Positions 1-12,340 of a stretch of DNA of 64,000 nucleotides are shown one piece after another. A model generated the notes under the pieces. The model made no database searches. It saw nothing but the letters and a program-made list of their open reading frames with translations, and was not told the DNA's origin. The DNA is from Cycas panzhihuaensis. Its lineage: Eukaryota > Cycadophyta. The stretch is taken from positions 131,819,741 through 131,883,740 of the forward strand of contig CM041465.1 of the NCBI GenBank assembly GCA_023213395.1, given 5' to 3'. The translations under genes were made by a program, and so were the position numbers. Each line of letters begins with the position of its first letter. The stretch's first letter is position 1.

Positions 1-630
1 AGATAGTTACACTTGAGGAAGACAATGAGTGAGGAGCAGGAGGAGCGATAGGACCATAATGGTCAATCCACCACTCAACATAGTCAAGAGACTCTTTGGA
101 AGAGTCAAAGGGTGATAGGTGACAAGAGGTTCCCTCATCTTATCACTCGAGGAGGGCAATGAGGTATGAAATGAAGCGATATGGGGAGTCCCACAAGAGA
201 GAGGAGCAATGATATGTGACTCAGGAGGAGGACTAAGCTCCTCAATGGAAGAGGTTTTAGGTCAGGACTTGGAACAAAAGAAGTGCCTCCTACTCATGTT
301 TAGGAGGGATATGGGATGAGGGAGGTCCTCATCCTCATCGTCACTTAGCACGATGAAGTACCCATAACTCCCTACACTAATAAGGGCGAAATGAATAAGG
401 TTAGAGGAAGAATAGGAGGGGCCTTCTTCCAAACAAGACAAACTAGGAATGTTGATAAAATAAGTGGAAGCATGAGCAAACAAGCCTTTGTTTCCCTTTG
501 CCTGATCACGAGCCACTTGATGGGATTGATATGATTGTTTGGTGGGAGGAGGCTCCTAAGAAACAACCTTCATTCACCCTTTATGAACTAATTTAAGTTA
601 CCCCCAACGGGATGAGCACACAGCTCCCAT

Positions 631-840
631 CTAATCAAGCCATCGAGGTCCTAATAAAAGGTTGTAATCTAGGTATACATTAAGGACTATGATGCCAGTG
701 AGGATGATTTTATCCTTGAGGATAAGAGGAAAGGAAACTGACCCCAGGGGTATCTTTTTGCTACCATTGTAGCCTTGACAATGCCACAGGACCGATTTGA
801 GAGCCAATATGCCTAACTCTTGTATGATTCGCAAGGGCAT
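631..840 (-). pseudogene. Retropepsin-like protease fragment (Ty3/gypsy)
   Basis: A frame of about 69 residues ends in the pattern Asp-Tyr-Asn-Leu-Leu-Leu-Gly-x-x-Trp-Leu. This matches the C-terminal part of plant gypsy aspartic proteases, where a hydrophobic strand is followed by NLLLGRPWL. The upstream catalytic D-S/T-G is not visible in this frame, so only the C-terminal half can be claimed. It lies about 0.8 kb downstream (minus sense) of the gag core, the expected distance for this family. The equivalent segments of the plus-strand gypsy copies lie at 20051-20257 and about 46200-46400. Confidence 0.55.
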
Positions 841-1614
841 AGCATTGACGAAAGAGTCATTGTCTATAACGGTCCTTCAAAGGATACATTCAGGTGTGTC
901 TATGGATATGGTGAAGGGATAGTACCATTGATGTTCCCTTTCACTAGTTAGAGGGAGATCTTTAAGGTCGAGAGAGATGATAGGTTCACAGCTTAGGGTA
1001 ACACCCAAGGCATGAATGAAAGCATCAACTAACCCCAAAGTCTCTAGGAGAAGAACACGTTGCTTTAGACAGCTTCTCAAGACGTCCATCATGGATATCC
1101 CTATAGCCACGATGTGAAGTTCATCAATGATAGAGAAAGGCTTCCCCTTCACGGTAGGTTGGGGAAGCGACCTTTAGAAATCATAACAATTGGGGTGCAC
1201 AGAGATTGTCTTAGGAAGTGGCGAGATCTTGGAAGGAGGGTTCTCTAAAGGGGGATCAATGTGAGAAGAAGAAGGAGCATCTATTGCTTCTTTGGCCTCC
1301 TAAGACTGAGTCAAGATGTATAATGGCATAGTCTTAGTCATTTGGATAACCCTCTTTCCCTTGTTTCAGGATTAAGAGGGAGAAGGAGTTTGATGGTGGA
1401 AACCAAAAGAAGAAGAGGAGTTCCTTACACCTATCCCTTTAGCTTATGTAGGGCGAGGGTTAAGGGATCTTCCCCTATTTCATTTCCCTTTTTGTTGGGT
1501 GTGGTAATCTTGTTCCTTATGTTTGGGGAAAGGATCCTTATGAATGGTTTGGTCTAGATTGGGTCTAAACACCCGTTTAGGGGAGGAGTCATGATGTGGG
1601 GTGGATTTGGGATA

Positions 1615-2240
1615 TTACATCCTACATTGTGACTCCTTATAAAAGCACTCTCCATGAATGGAATACCACTTCTTCTCCAAGGAAGAGTTCATCTTCTTTG
1701 CTTGAGAAGCTTGGGTATTACCATTCCTAGGAGGTGCAGCTTGAGAGGCTTGATGGATAGGTTTATGGGAAGTAGGCGACAAAGGCACTTGGAGTTTAAG
1801 TTCCTTCATCATACATTCAAAAGAATGTATAGCGGAAGTCAAGGGGTCCAAGGTCTTCTCTGTCGAATAAGATAAAGACCTAGGAGGTTGTTGGGTTTTG
1901 GTATTGTAAGATGGAGGAGGTACCTCAGGTTGTTGCAACGACTTAAGAGGCTTCTTGAGACCTGCTTGGACCTCAATGGCATGAAGAGCTAAACATTTGG
2001 TTATGGCAGAGTCACATGTTGTTGCCCCCATCTTGAGGACTTCAACATGCACTTCAAAGCAAAGAGCATTGACAAAAAGATCCCTCTTTAACTCCTTGGG
2101 TAGTGTTGCCTTCATGGAGTGGAGAAGATCATGGAAATGCCTCATAAAGTCACAATTTATTTCATCGTGACCTTGCTTAAGGGATAAGAGAGGCTTCATT
2201 CCACTCTCAAAGGGATGGGTAACATCAAAATAATTAATGA
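1615..2240 (-). pseudogene. Gag core fragment (Ty3/gypsy, Retrotrans_gag type)
   Basis: An open stretch of 194 codons (2199-1615) begins with a segment resembling the LxxLKQGxxE...DFxxxFxxLxH pattern that ends the helical core of plant Ty3/gypsy Gag. The corresponding text in the other gypsy copies here reads similarly (about 18750-18950, 44880-45100 and minus 10850-10600). The part after residue 85 is rich in Pro, Ser and Gln. The end contains a Lys-Trp-Tyr-Ser-x-His motif like the start of this family's CCHC-like segment, with the first Cys replaced by Tyr. Gag forms the virus-like particle. The N-terminal part continues upstream to about 3570 in broken frames. Confidence 0.6.
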
Positions 2241-3599
2241 ATTCATCAACAAGTTACTAGAATGAGTGGATGGAGTGTGTGGGAAGGTGATAGAACCATT
2301 TGAGGGCATTGCCTTATAGAAAGCATAGGAAAAGTTTCACTAAAATATGATCATATGCCCAATAGTCAATGCATGTCATAGAAAAGCTTCTAACGTGCTA
2401 TGTTGGGTCTTGAGAGGAGGTCTTGTCAAACTTGGATACCTCGAGAGGGTGAAGTAATAAGTTGGTTCTTAATGCCTCAACGGATAAAGGAGTTGACCTA
2501 TAATCCATAAAGGGATAGGCCCTTAGTTGGACTATAGGATCAATGAAGGACGAGGGAGGAGGTGGGCAAAGGTGCCTAAATCCTCCTTGGGAAACTTCAC
2601 TCGAAAGGGGATACAAACTTCCTCCCACTTGGTTGGAGGGGACTAATCATAAATGTGAGCGGATTAGAAAAGGAGCATATGGGTAAGAAGGACCCATCCC
2701 CCCTTGAGGGTATGCCCCTTATTGAAAGGAGGCTTAAGAGAGGGTGCCTTGGGAAGGGGCTCACCCTCCTTGTGAAGGCACCACATAAGAAGAAGCATAA
2801 GAAGATGGGATAGAAGGGTATGGAACTGGATTTTAGCCATATAGGCCACCTGTAGGTGGTGCAACACCATATGGATGCAAAGGGTCCACCCCATAAACAG
2901 GGAGAGGACTCCCCTTACCATGCCCCCATGGTTGGGAAGTATATCCTGGGGTACATAGAGGGAGGAATCCCTAGGTTGAGTTTGGGAGTGGCTAGAAGTA
3001 GGGTGATATGTAGGTCCCCTAGATCTAATGGGAGGCAGATGGACTACGGTCAGTTAAGTGTAGTCGCTTGGCTTAAAGGAGGCATACTCAACCTAAGTTG
3101 GGAAGTGGGTATACCTCGGGTGGTCCCTAAGGAATGCAAGCCACAAGAAGAAGAAGACATAATGAGGGACGCCCCCATTATGGGTATAGGTGCCGAATGG
3201 AATGAATATAAAGGTATGGATGTCGAGGAGAGGAGTGTTATACTTCACAAAATGTTATCCAACCATTTAGGATATGGTTAGAGGCTAGCTACTTGGAAGC
3301 ACTAATTAAGTGCTTCCACCACATCCATGGGAGGGGTATCTACCTGCTCATATGAGGTCGAAGGATCCTCATATGAAACAGACCCCACAGGATGGTCCTC
3401 ATGGGAATTGTCACCAGGAAGGTGATATCCCATAAGAGAATACACTTCCACTTCATAAGTGGAAAGGTGATGGACCTGTAGGTGCTCTTAGTTAGCCAGG
3501 TAGAAGATAGGGTCCTCACCCTCTTGGGTGGGGCCCTGGAAAGAAGTAAATGGTTGATGGGACTCAAAAACATTGGCGTGGTATACCCAATCCAAAGGA

Positions 3600-6500
3600 A
3601 ATCTCTCCATGGTTGATTTAGAATCTGACAATGGAAGGGGATAATAAGGAGATTCCTCCAACGAAAGAGGGAAACCTCATAAACGATGAGAGAATCACTA
3701 TATACAAGTCTTCCCTTGAGTTAGAAGCAAAAAAGACAATAAAATGATAAGCATTGGGGGATGCCCAACAAATCAAGGAGGGCTACCGAAGGAGGAGTAG
3801 CACCAATAGAAAAGGGAATATGATATACCCCTAACTGACGACTCTCCAATATGGTCACCAGTGGAAGTGCACCTCTAGGGGTCACCAGTTACAAAGAGAT
3901 TAGGCTAATACAATCAATAATCTTGTGGATAAAGGATCTACGGGAGCGATGGAAATGATTACCCATAAAAGGCATCTGTGCATTGGAATATAGGTTTGAG
4001 GACCCGTAAATGGTGTACAAACCCCTCCTCAAGGTAAGCACCTTCTCAATTTAGGATGGGCAAGAGAGGGACTTCCTTGGTTTGCTAAGTAGCCTCAAAA
4101 AAGACCCTCATGTCCTACATGGCCAAGGAAGGAGGATATAGATGTGGAAACACCCTTTTTGAGAAGAGGGAATAGGTGAGGTAGGTCCTAACCAAAAGAG
4201 GAAGTACCTACAAATAAGCCATAAGTGATTAGTGGATGGATGAGAATGGGAAGCTAGTAAAAAAAAGGCTAACCTCTAAATGGAGGTAAGGTAGAGTGAG
4301 GCCTTGCCAAAAAAGAGAAGAAGACCTTAAGGGGAAGGTGTCCCTAAGGTTCCTACACCTAAAATGGATAGCTAGATGTAGGGGATGAAGTAATGTATTT
4401 TTGTTTCTTTGTTCTTGTCATATAATGAAGCAATATAGGGGTATGAGTTATCATAATTTGTGTTTCATGTCCAAGTAAAAAGGGAAAGTAAATAAAGCAA
4501 CAACTCTCTCTCTTTTCCTAAATCCTGGCCTCCCTCTCTTTATCTTTTATAAGCATAAAAGGAAACATGTAACCAGGAAGCATAAGAAAAGGATGCAAGT
4601 GCTAATGCAAGTTAACTCGACAACATGTGGGAGAAGATAGGATGTAGGTAGGAGAACTCATAACCTATCACACCCAAACCCTAGTGAAAGTAGGAGTTTG
4701 AGTCAAGGGAGAGGGGGTAAAGATGTAACTAGCAGAAAGCAATGCCTATTTATGCATAACAATTACCCTTCCCCTATGTGGATAAGCAAGACAAGCAACA
4801 AGTAATGAAATACAAACTATCTCTTTTTCTTTAACCTTTCCTTTTCTTCTTTTGGGAGTAAAAAGTGGAAGAAAGGGGTGAGCAAGAGGATGGGACAGAA
4901 GTAGTGCATCTAGGAACCTAATGGTTGGCATAGAGGCCTCTTTACTTTCTTCATGCTCCATGCTTATCCATTTGGCATACCTTCTCACAAGCAATAAGAT
5001 GAAAGGAACACTAGTGGGGACTTCCTTACCTCCCTTAATATCTAGATGTAAAAGAACTAAAGGAAAATGAAATAATTTGCTTATATTGAAATTTTAAGGT
5101 ATTGTAATAACAATGGGAAATATATGTATACCTGCAATGAAGGCCTATGTTTGCTCTGAAGTGGATGAAACTTGCATGATAAATGGTTTGCCCTTTCCCA
5201 AGGGGCACTAGACATCCATGGGAGTAAGAATGTACATATATCTATGCTTTTTCAAAAAGAAAGAAATGAAGAAAGTAATCATGATAAATGTCTTTTAAAC
5301 AAGCAAAATATATAATGTTAGTTTTATTTCATCATGCATACATAGTAATCCAATGGTTATGGAAAAAAAGGGGGGAGAAAGGAAGAAGGAAGGGTAGCCT
5401 TAGAATGGCTAACCCTCCTAATAGGATATCTCTGCATTCCCAAGCACTCAAGTAGCTGACCAAAGAGGGCCAAGATCATCTAACGATAGAGAAGGTGACA
5501 AATTTTGTATATGAATAAAGTGTTGTAAAAGTTGCAATGTGTAACTTTTGTAAGATTTGCAAAAATAAGGCTAAGTCTATGAGAAACAAAGGAGCTACTA
5601 CTAAACCAGGTTTTATGGGGATTTTGATGGTTAGTTAAAGGTGTAGCAAGGTGCTGTTAACACTGTAATCAATGAGGTTCCCTACCCCAAAAGTTTCTGA
5701 GTGGACAAGGGAGGTATTGGGAGAAGCAAAAGAGCAGAGAGTAGGGGGTTGTCCTTGAAGAGATGGCAGAAGGGTACGAAACCCTACCTAAAACTCTTTT
5801 CTTTCTTTTCTCTCCACCTCCTTGAACAGACCTGAGGGGAACTTCAAGGTGGAGGGGAACAAGCCAGTAAAGGGGAGGGTTTGCCTCCCAGAATAAAGAA
5901 ATAAAGGGTAGCTTCACATAACAAATGGAAAAGCAGGTAAAGAAACCTTTATTCTTAAGGAGAAAAGGGATGTATATGCATGTAGGTACCTGGTAAGGGC
6001 AGATTTAAGGCAAATCTACCTTGTATAGTGATTGGAGAAGAGGTTCCTCTTGGAAGATTGATGAAAATCTCCTGTAACGACACAAAGAGGAAGCATAACC
6101 TACAACAAACTTGGTGCTTGAGGCTTGGTAGAATACTTATGGCAATGATCTATCTCAAAGCTCATTGTTGCAGACCTGCAACTCAAGGTTTTGATCTAAA
6201 GGAGATGATGGTAGGAGTGGGAGGCAGGATACAGCAAGTTAGAACCTTCATTTCAAATTTTTTCTTTAAGATAAAGAGGAAGAAGAGGAGGAATGAGGGA
6301 AAATTTAGGTTTTTAAACCCAACCCTAGCTCAACAGGCAATTAGGGCTCACCCTGGGTGGGAGACAGCCTAGCACCATGCGTCAATTTTACATTTAATAC
6401 AAAATTAGTCGTGGCCAAATAAAAAAATAAATTTGAACAGTTATACTATGGTAAACTTCACGGTACCATGAAGTTTGTAGTGATATTGTGGAGTTTACAG

Positions 6501-7060
6501 TAATGCACTCTAAACTCAAATGAAACAAAAAAGGGAAGCCTTGCAGGCTCCCTAAAAGGGGGGTCTTAGACCCTAAGAGGGCAATAATGCAATGCCAAGA
6601 TGCTAAGAGGGATTGTAGGACCTAGAGGGACCACAATGTACAGGAAAAAGGTGGCAAAAAGGGCTCCCAAAAGAGGCAAGTGGCAAATCAAGATGATAAC
6701 CAAGCCTAAATTGGTTGTTAGGGGTCACGTCACATCAAGAAATGATGAGGGATGAGCTACGGGAGCCAAGAGTGCTTGGAAACATTATGGAGACATAGTG
6801 GAGGGTCATAAGAAGCCATGGGATATGTATCCTAAGTTGTCATAGGTTAAAGTGTTAAGATGTAACATAAGTAAACAGGCAAGTGATGTATAATAATTAT
6901 ACAATCAATCAATCAACATGCAATGTGCATTTATCGACAGCCTCATAGCATCTTCAAGCTAATGGAAGTGAGGATAGAAGCATACTGGTGCTTACTTGAG
7001 TCGAATCGTCCATGTCTATTCCTGGTGGGCGGGAAACATAGGCTTAGAAAAGAACCGCCT
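3600..7060. other. No gene recognised; purine-rich plus strand, probably old LTR/leader sequence
   Basis: No recognisable protein domain was found on either strand. The plus strand is strongly A/G-rich, as in the gypsy remnant to its left, so part of it may be that element's upstream leader or LTR, but no terminal repeat could be found to prove it. Short open frames such as 5669-5917 (minus) and 6028-6372 (plus) have no family resemblance. It contains a 24-bp near-perfect palindrome at 6453-6476, listed separately. Confidence 0.5.
6453..6476. repeat. 24-bp near-perfect palindrome
   Basis: The arms AAACTTCA and TGAAGTTT flank a GGTACC centre with one mismatched pair. It is a short inverted repeat of unknown role that could form a hairpin or be a dyad binding site. 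Nothing around it suggests a function. Confidence 0.6.
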
Positions 7061-7097
7061 ATTAGTTAGTGTGTGGAAGTTGGGTCTTATCTAAAAG

Positions 7098-7289
7098 GTG
7101 GTAGTTTTTTGGTGGATATGCTTGAAGAATAAAACCTTGACAATGGATAACCTTCACAGGCATGGGTTTGCTATGCCAAATAGATGTGTGTTATGTAAGA
7201 AAGAAGAGGAGAGTTTAGACCACATTAGCATTCACTGTTCCCTCTCTAGAAGAATTTGGGCCTATATTTCATTTAATTTTGGGGTCTAA
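7098..7289 (+). pseudogene. LINE ORF2 zf-RVT domain fragment
   Basis: The frame starts with a Val-Val-Phe-Trp-Trp-Ile segment, then Leu-Thr-Met-Asp-Asn-Leu, then NRCVLCKKEEESLDHISIHC. This is the zf-RVT signature that follows the reverse transcriptase of plant LINEs, with a C-x2-C...H-x4-H-x-C arrangement of metal ligands. The domain helps bind the element's RNA or DNA during integration. The frame stops soon after the domain and the reverse transcriptase itself is missing because the copy is 5'-truncated. Confidence in the domain is high. Confidence 0.85.
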
Positions 7290-7589
7290 TGGGTGAACCC
7301 AATGACCCTTAAAGACCTATAGAGATCATGGAAGTAAGACTCTAGGCTTAATCTAGAAAATTATTCCACTAATGGTGGTTTGGAACATCTAGAAGTAAAG
7401 AAATAGAAGAATATCCTAGGGGAAAGAGTTGGACGAGATCAAGATCTATGAGATGTTACGATCAGCGCTAGTGATGAGGAAGGTATTTCAGAGAGGGAGG
7501 GTACGATTATTGATGGTTGGGGAATAAAAAGACAAAATATTATAGGAACTAAGAGAAGGAGTTATAGGTGACGGCCACCTATAGACAAC

Positions 7590-7985
7590 TAGGTTAAAAT
7601 CAATTTTGATGGGGTAGCAAGAGGAAATCCAAGTGAGGTCAGTGGAGGAGGTTTGTGTAGATACCCAAATGGCATAGTAAGGTAGGCCTTCGTAGAATAC
7701 TATGGCCAGCAGACAAAGCACAAGGCTAAGTTAAAGGCAATGCAAAGAGTAGTATTTATGGTTGAGGAGGATGACCTGGATAGGGTGGAGATTGAAGGAG
7801 ACTCATTAAATGTGGTTAGGATCCTCAGAGGGGATACTAAAGTAGATTAGCAAATTGAGGAGATGGTGAGGGATGTTCAAGAGGTTTTAAAGGCGAAAGA
7901 ATGCTTTCGGATTTGTCATACATACAGAGAGGGAAATGCTATTATTGATTGGTTGGCCAACTGGGCAGTCTCGAACAAGTACAGG
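7590..7985 (+). pseudogene. LINE-encoded RNase H-like domain (RVT_3 type)
   Basis: The reading KINFDGVARGNP starts the domain and carries the first catalytic Asp. It is followed by a Lys-Ala-Lys-Leu-Lys-Ala-Met segment where the family has Ala-Glu, so the second acidic residue appears changed to Lys. EIEGDSLNVV carries the third Asp. A later HTYREGNAIIDWLAN segment matches the usual HVxREGNxxADxLAN end of the plant LINE RNase H. At least two in-frame TAG codons break it. The enzyme would remove RNA from the RNA/DNA hybrid during retrotransposition. It is inactive here. Confidence 0.75.
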
Positions 7986-8193
7986 AGGGTATAGAAGGAG
8001 GACTTCCTGGAGGATTTTCTAATTCTGGTCAAAATAGATGTGTTAACTTAGGAGGGGGATAAGCTAGCCATTGGGCTTGTCATGGTATTTAGGGTTAGTA
8101 TGGGTAGGATGTTTTGAGATCAACTAGGCCATGGGCTTGTCATAGCTCTCTTATTATAGTTGGAAGGTAAATCTTGTAAAAGGTTTTGGGCCC

Positions 8194-8565
8194 TTATAAA
8201 CCCCTTCTATTTTTACCAAATAAAAAAAAATCTACTCTAACCTTGATGATTTTAGGCTTGTTCCTAATTTCTAAGTCTACATCTATTGTTTTCCCTAGAA
8301 GTGTAGTATTTTCCTCCCCTAAATAAGGAGGCACAAGCTCAACTAAAGAGGGAGGAAATAAAACATCCAAGTTTTCACTTGTTAGAGGATAATCGAGGTG
8401 AATGTACCTCACAAACCTAAGATTGTAGTGGTTTGTTTGAAGGTTGGGAGATAAGCTTAACAAGTGCCCCAAAATAGCTTCATCATTTTTAAAATGATCG
8501 AAACTAAAAACTACTTTTATGATTGGTGTTGATTTCATGAATAAGTAATCTAGCAATAAGCTCAA
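8194..8565 (-). pseudogene. Gypsy pol linker (between protease and RT)
   Basis: This 123-codon open stretch resembles the segment preceding RT in the plus-strand gypsy copies of this window. A DHFKNDEAILGHL part, a YNLRFVRYIHLDYPLTSENLD part and the final LEIRNKPKIIKVRVD can each be matched to the translation at about 20690-20960. The last dozen codons (below 8233) are LINE tail sequence read through, so the real homology ends at the junction. The segment has no known catalytic role. Confidence 0.65.
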
Positions 8566-11500
8566 TTGAACAAAAAGGTCACGATAGCCCTATGTTGCTA
8601 AATAGAAAGGGAGGGACAAGTGGGATGCTAGTATGCCAAGGACAATATTCCTAATCACTCTCCAAAGGAAGTATACATTAGTCAAACTAACTCAAGATAT
8701 TAAAGAAAGAGTCATGAGATTATGGAGAACTACAATAGGCAAAAAGATGTATGAGAGTAATAAGAGGTTTAAGAACCTCTTAAAGGTTGGTTTCATCATC
8801 ACCATCATAAGAATATGAGTATGGGATGGGCTAGCAAAAACATGATTCTAAGACTAATTAATGGGTATGGGAATTTGAGTCTACTTAGATAACCCTAGCA
8901 TGCTCCAATGGGTAAACTCTTAAGGGTGAAATGGCAACTCTTAAAATTAATCCCAACATGTACTATGAAGCTAATGCAAATGCACCTAAATTATAAATGG
9001 AACCAGATCTAACCTGTCCAAAGAAATGACCATGTGAATTAAGTTTAGCCTTCTAAGGATCTATGTCTTTGATAAGTGATTAGGAGTATGAATAAATTAA
9101 TTAATTAATCAATCAAATTAAATTCCTATATGGCTTCATCTTCTACTTGTTCTAAAGGTTGAGTGTCAAAATACCACATAAAATCAAAGCCAAGGAGTGT
9201 CAAATAAGAATATTTCCCTCTAAACACATCATGAATATTTTCAAAAATAGTGTCTTCAAATATAACATCAACTAGAGGTATGGACTACCTAAGAAGCTTG
9301 ATTATACTACTAACAACTTTGATCCTATTCCCATAAATGAATTAGAGCTCATAAAAAAGGGAAAAGCAAATCGTTAATATTTAATTGAGCTAAGGCTTTT
9401 TAAGCAACATGTTATATTTAAGATCTAAGTCCATAAGTCCATAATAGTCATCTCTATCATGAACATTTTACCCTTAAGAATCATTAGAATGATAACCTTG
9501 CCTATGGGTATCTTCTAGGTTTTGTCATAACCCTTGTAAACCAAGTGAACTAACTCATAAGTTACAATTTATAGGCCTTTAAGAAGCCTCATAGGAATAA
9601 CATAATCAAGGACCCTTAATCCATAATGGACTTTTTAATATCCCACTCACCCAATTCAATAATAATATAAAATAGTAAAATGGCATTATGATCTTTTTTA
9701 TCTCTATCTTATTGTTTAGAAGGATTAAAGAAAAGAGGTGGTCTATTTAGGTCAATTGTCTAAACACCTAAGGTTGTTAATAAGATCTCCTTTTATTAAG
9801 CACAACTCTTCAAAATTTCTAATACAAAAATACTAATAAACACAAATTTAATTTCCTCCATAATTGAGAAAGATTTCCCTATTATAATTTTTGGAATAGG
9901 CCTCTTAAAGTCAAAGAGAATTTACCTAGTAGGAAGCTCCAATGGCCCATCCAAGGCTTTAGATGATGATCCCTTCTTGAAGGTAGAAGTGTCAACATTT
10001 TAGTGGGTTCAACTATATTGATGGTTTTCCTTACTTCTTTATCCTTAGATAATGGTTTATAACTAAAGTAATCCTTTGTCTTTAGATCGTATTTAGGTGG
10101 AGGAGGCTTTTCCTTTACTTTAGAATAAGAATTACTAGGTTCATCCTTAGCTTTGTCTTTGCCTCATCCTTTGGTTTTTTGTCATAATTATGGAATTGAT
10201 ATTTACAAATAAATTAATCTATATTAGGTTGAGAGGATGTACTTTCCCTATTCTTTTTGTGTCTTTTAAGATGTTCTTTTATTTTAGACCAATCATCTTA
10301 TTTGTTAGGCTCCAATTTAGTCATATGGGTACCATGGTTCATATTTAGGTGCTTAGGTTATAGGTTTAATATCTTTCTTCTACTCAATAAATTAGATAAC
10401 CTTTGGGTCCCTTTTCAATTCAACGCTATAGGATATGTCAATATTTAGTTTGATATTGATGGACTTTTTTAGTGCCCTTACCATAGAACTAAGACTATCA
10501 TGTATCCAATCTCCCTAAGCTACTTTTGGTTCTTCTTGGGTAATATTTTATTTTTCTTTCATAGCATGGGAGTTTGGCTAAGTTCCTAACTCCTGCTCAA
10601 ATTTTAGAAGATTCTAAAGTTAGGAACTTTTTAATAATACCCTTATAAATCGTGGGTCCTGACTTAAGTACCTTGAAATATACTTAGGACCTAAGGGAAT
10701 TAGTAAAAATGTTGAAGTGTAGATCATCAACTAAAGGACTCTAACATGTATAGGCAAGATCCTAAAAGCATAGAATAAAGACATGACTAGACCTATCACT
10801 TTCCTGTTTAGTAAAGAAAAAGGATTTTACCCCCATTTCAAAAGGATGAACCACATCAATGTGGTTAATGAAACTATCAACCAGTTATTAGAATGAGAAT
10901 ACTAAACCATTATGCAATCTACTAAACCACTTTAAAGCATCCCCCTATAATGTCCTTATGAAAAGTCTATCAAAAGGCTAAAGCAACATAGGCTAAAGTA
11001 AAAGCATGTATATATCTTATGGGATCTTGCCTTGATTTCCCATTAAAGTTTGAAAGTCCAAGCAAGTAGTGAGGAAGAGTACATGAGAGGATTTTCATGG
11101 GAAATGGTTCCTTTTATAATCTATGAATGACTTCCCTAAAGTTAAGGGAGGAGTTATATAATGTGTACATAATAAAGGTCCAAGAAAGGCTTTGTAAGCT
11201 AAACTCCATTAAGGAGGTGGTTTAGGTATCCATGAAACCCCCTGATATGGCCAAATAGCCTAGCTTATAGTTTTTGCCCCTTAAAAAGGAGCAATACTAG
11301 ACAACTAAAAGATAAGTTAAATAACAAAGGCAAGTATCATAGATTGGTTATAAATCTAACCCTAGTTCATCATATGAGATGGGGCATAAGACTAAGCATG
11401 ATTCTATGAAGATAAAATCAAATTACCCATATGAGTTTGGGTGCTCCAACTAGGTATTTATGTTGAGTACCTAGCTAGACCAAGTCCAATATGATACTAC

Positions 11501-11900
11501 TGGGTGGGAAATATGAATATAGGATGACCTAGAGGTAGTAAGGGTCTAGTCCAATAGGGCAATGTTATAGGACCAATAGGGTTAAAGTTGTATAGGAGGT
11601 ATGCCCCTGTCAATATCTCTACATAAATCTATGTAGTGATTGGATTAATACTATATATCAAATAAGCTAAAGATCCTTTCAACCAAAGGCTTTGATCATA
11701 CCTATATAAAGGATTATCATATACCCCTCTAAACAATCTTGGCATATATACACCTAAAGGAAAGTTAATAGATCAAGGATGGTATAACTATAACCACACA
11801 CATATATACATAATCAAAAAGAAATAAAGTAAATCATCAATATTTTTAATCAAAGTAGAATAGATGAAGCATACCTAATTGCATTAAGAATGCCCAAAAG
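8233..11900 (-). mobile_element. Degenerate Ty3/gypsy element, second minus-strand copy
   Basis: Read on the minus strand this is a decayed relative of the plus-strand gypsy units at 17-22.7 and 43-48.8 kb. The gag core is near 10900-10580, the protease and post-protease region near 9560-9250, and the linker before reverse transcriptase at 8565-8233. The linker lines up with 20690-20990 by motifs such as FKNDEAILGHL and NLDV/LxPP, then IIKVxVD. The expected reverse transcriptase would continue below 8233, but the LINE lies there and I cannot find it beyond the LINE. The upstream end is uncertain and no LTR is placed. Confidence 0.65.
10580..10900 (-). pseudogene. Gypsy gag core fragment
   Basis: In minus sense the reading HPFEMGVKSFFFTKQ begins a stretch that lines up with the gag core of the plus-strand copies (PFEIGTKTLLLVK near 18710). 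After a changed codon comes a DLAYTC segment, then DDLHFNIFTNSLR, then VYFKVLKSGP. In-frame stops sit at positions where the other copies have Gln. Only the second half of the Gag helical domain is recognised. Confidence 0.65.
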
Positions 11901-12340
11901 TAAGAAAATAATAAGCATAAAGATGATACAAGAGTCATTATATTGTATAATCATCTCTATAGTTTAATGCTAAAAGGGTAGATGATTGAATATCTTTAGT
12001 AGGTAAAATCCATATAGGATTAGTTCTTAACAATCAAACAACTAATGCCAAATTCAAAATGGGTCACTTTAGTGTTAAGAAGCCTATTAGATACATATGG
12101 AAAAATTATTATAATTTTAAAATTAGTAGATAAACTTTCTTCATATTTTAATGCTTTAGAGTGTTAATTACTTAATCATGAATAGAAGATAAAGGAGCAA
12201 CACAATAAAGAGACATTTGGAGTCTTAGCAACTAGAGTAAAAGAGAAGAATTTATTCATCCTTATAAGAAATGTTACATCTTTTAAACATAATGTTCAGC
12301 AAGAGAGTGGAAGTTCTAAGGGGTAAGGACCAAAGTTAAA
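11900..12340. other. AT-rich stretch, nothing recognised
   Basis: No domain, terminal repeat or RNA gene was seen. It lies between the minus-strand gypsy remnant and the plus-strand copia fragment and may hold degraded LTR or gag sequence of either. Confidence 0.4.

Larger units (their letters stand above)
1..3600 (-). mobile_element. Degenerate Ty3/gypsy element, gag to post-protease part
   Basis: Read on the minus strand this stretch keeps the order of a Ty3/gypsy polyprotein: a Pro-rich N-terminal gag part (about 3570-2240), the gag core (2200-1615), a protease-like segment (840-631) and a linker (about 520-1) that would lead into reverse transcriptase beyond the left edge of the window. 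No LTR could be placed. It is related in layout to the gypsy copies at 8.2-11.9, 17-22.7 and 43-48.8 kb but differs clearly in sequence, so it is probably another subfamily. Stops and frame changes break every frame. The class is fairly sure, the borders are not. Confidence 0.65.
7060..8232 (+). mobile_element. 5'-truncated LINE (L1-type), ORF2 C-terminus and A-rich tail
   Basis: The plus strand carries the last part of a plant L1-type ORF2: a zf-RVT cysteine/histidine domain (7098-7289), a broken spacer, an RNase H-like domain (about 7590-7980), and then an A-rich tail (8220-8230). Truncation of the 5' end and an A-rich 3' end are typical of LINE insertions made by target-primed reverse transcription. 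The right edge falls just after a minus-strand gypsy linker that resumes at 8233, so the LINE probably inserted into that gypsy element. The 5' junction near 7060 is approximate. No target-site duplication was found. Confidence 0.75.

Noticed and set aside
5669-6372. Open frames 5669-5917 (minus) and 6028-6372 (plus) considered as host exons
   Set aside because: No domain, no splice-consistent neighbours and no codon pattern distinguishing them from the surrounding purine-rich sequence.
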